Notes under the pieces: generated by a model
Database searches by the model: none
What the model was told of the DNA's origin: nothing
Seen by the model: the letters and a program-made list of their open reading frames with translations, nothing else
NCBI GenBank assembly: GCA_937923125.1
Contig: CALALK010000185.1
Span: 1 to 6,100, forward strand
DNA: 6,100 nt
Direction: 5' to 3'
Origin: an uncultured Carnobacterium sp.
GTDB taxonomy: Bacteria; Bacillota; Bacilli; Lactobacillales; Aerococcaceae
Program-made: the position numbers and the translations under genes
In this document: positions 6,014-6,100 of the stretch, in pieces
Position numbering within the stretch: position 1 is the stretch's first letter
Layout: every line of letters begins with the position of its first letter

Positions 6014-6100
6014 CTTTCTCGACTGCTCCCAACCCAAGGAGGAGAGCATTTTGCCCGTACCCTTTCAGCTGCGCCAAATTAATTAAAATCACATAGCGCA
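6014..6100. other. Unassigned tail with a Shine-Dalgarno sequence and a tiny TTG reading frame
   Basis: No convincing gene lies here. AAGGAGG at 6036-6042 is a full ribosome-binding match eight bases before TTG at 6051, which opens 11 codons (MPVPFQLRQIN if TTG is read as Met) and stops with TAA at 6084-6086. TGCTCCC at 6024-6030 can pair with GGAGAGCA at 6041-6048 if one A is bulged, so part of the ribosome site would be in a weak stem. The stretch 6020-6078 is richer in G and C than the surrounding intergenic DNA. It may be a leader peptide or the front of an element continuing past the edge; it may also be nothing. Confidence 0.2.

Noticed and set aside
6024..6052. Possible second terminator hairpin TGCTCCC...GGAGAGCA followed by TTTT
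   Set aside because: The stem is short with a bulge, the T-run is only four bases, and a strong terminator already lies just upstream.
5991..6100. Reverse-strand reading frame open from the right edge to a stop at 5991-5993 (about 36 codons, ending ...KSPLLS)
   Set aside because: Its end lies inside the terminator stem of the forward unit, the residues resemble no family I know, and no upstream part is visible to judge it.
1..6100. CRISPR array, insertion sequence, tRNA or rRNA genes
   Set aside because: No regularly spaced repeats, transposase-like reading frames, terminal inverted repeats or tRNA/rRNA sequence signatures were seen on reading both strands.

Overview
The window comes from a low-GC Gram-positive bacterium, most likely in the order Lactobacillales (for example a Carnobacteriaceae or Enterococcus-like genus). 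The evidence is the AT-rich sequence, strong AAGGAGG-type ribosome binding sites before nearly every gene, a TTG start codon, stem-plus-T-run terminators, and gene content. The genus cannot be fixed from the sequence alone. All genes are on the + strand.

Region 1 (2-781) is the C-terminal part of an oligopeptide-binding protein (OppA); its start lies off the left edge. It ends at a strong intrinsic terminator closed by a cUUCGg tetraloop. Region 2 (782-1093) is a 312-base control region. It holds that terminator, a cre-like site, a perfect 14-bp palindrome flanked by direct repeats, a 15-bp CodY-box-like palindrome (12 of 15 positions match) touching the -35, a promoter with a perfect TATAAT, and a further dyad around the -10.

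Region 3 (1094-4943) is a complete, tightly packed operon oppD-oppF-oppB-oppC: two ATPases followed by two membrane permeases, joined by a 1-base overlap or gaps of 2-18 bases and closed by a GAAA-loop terminator. With OppA it forms an ABC importer that brings peptides into the cell as a nitrogen and amino acid source. A CodY-type control element would fit this role, since CodY represses peptide uptake in rich medium in relatives such as Lactococcus.

Region 4 (5064-6013) is a separate two-gene unit with its own promoter and terminator: a 144-residue YbjN-like cytosolic protein, then an overlapping 143-residue membrane-anchored NusG domain II protein. The latter resembles EetA of the flavin-based extracellular electron transfer loci of Listeria and Enterococcus, but two of the three cysteines usual in that domain are replaced. 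Region 5 (6014-6100) contains no convincing gene. It has a Shine-Dalgarno sequence partly within a weak hairpin, followed by an 11-codon reading frame with a TTG start.

Most of the window is a well-known transport system. The parts most worth a second look are the layered control sites before oppD and the cysteine-depleted EetA-like protein paired with a YbjN-like partner.
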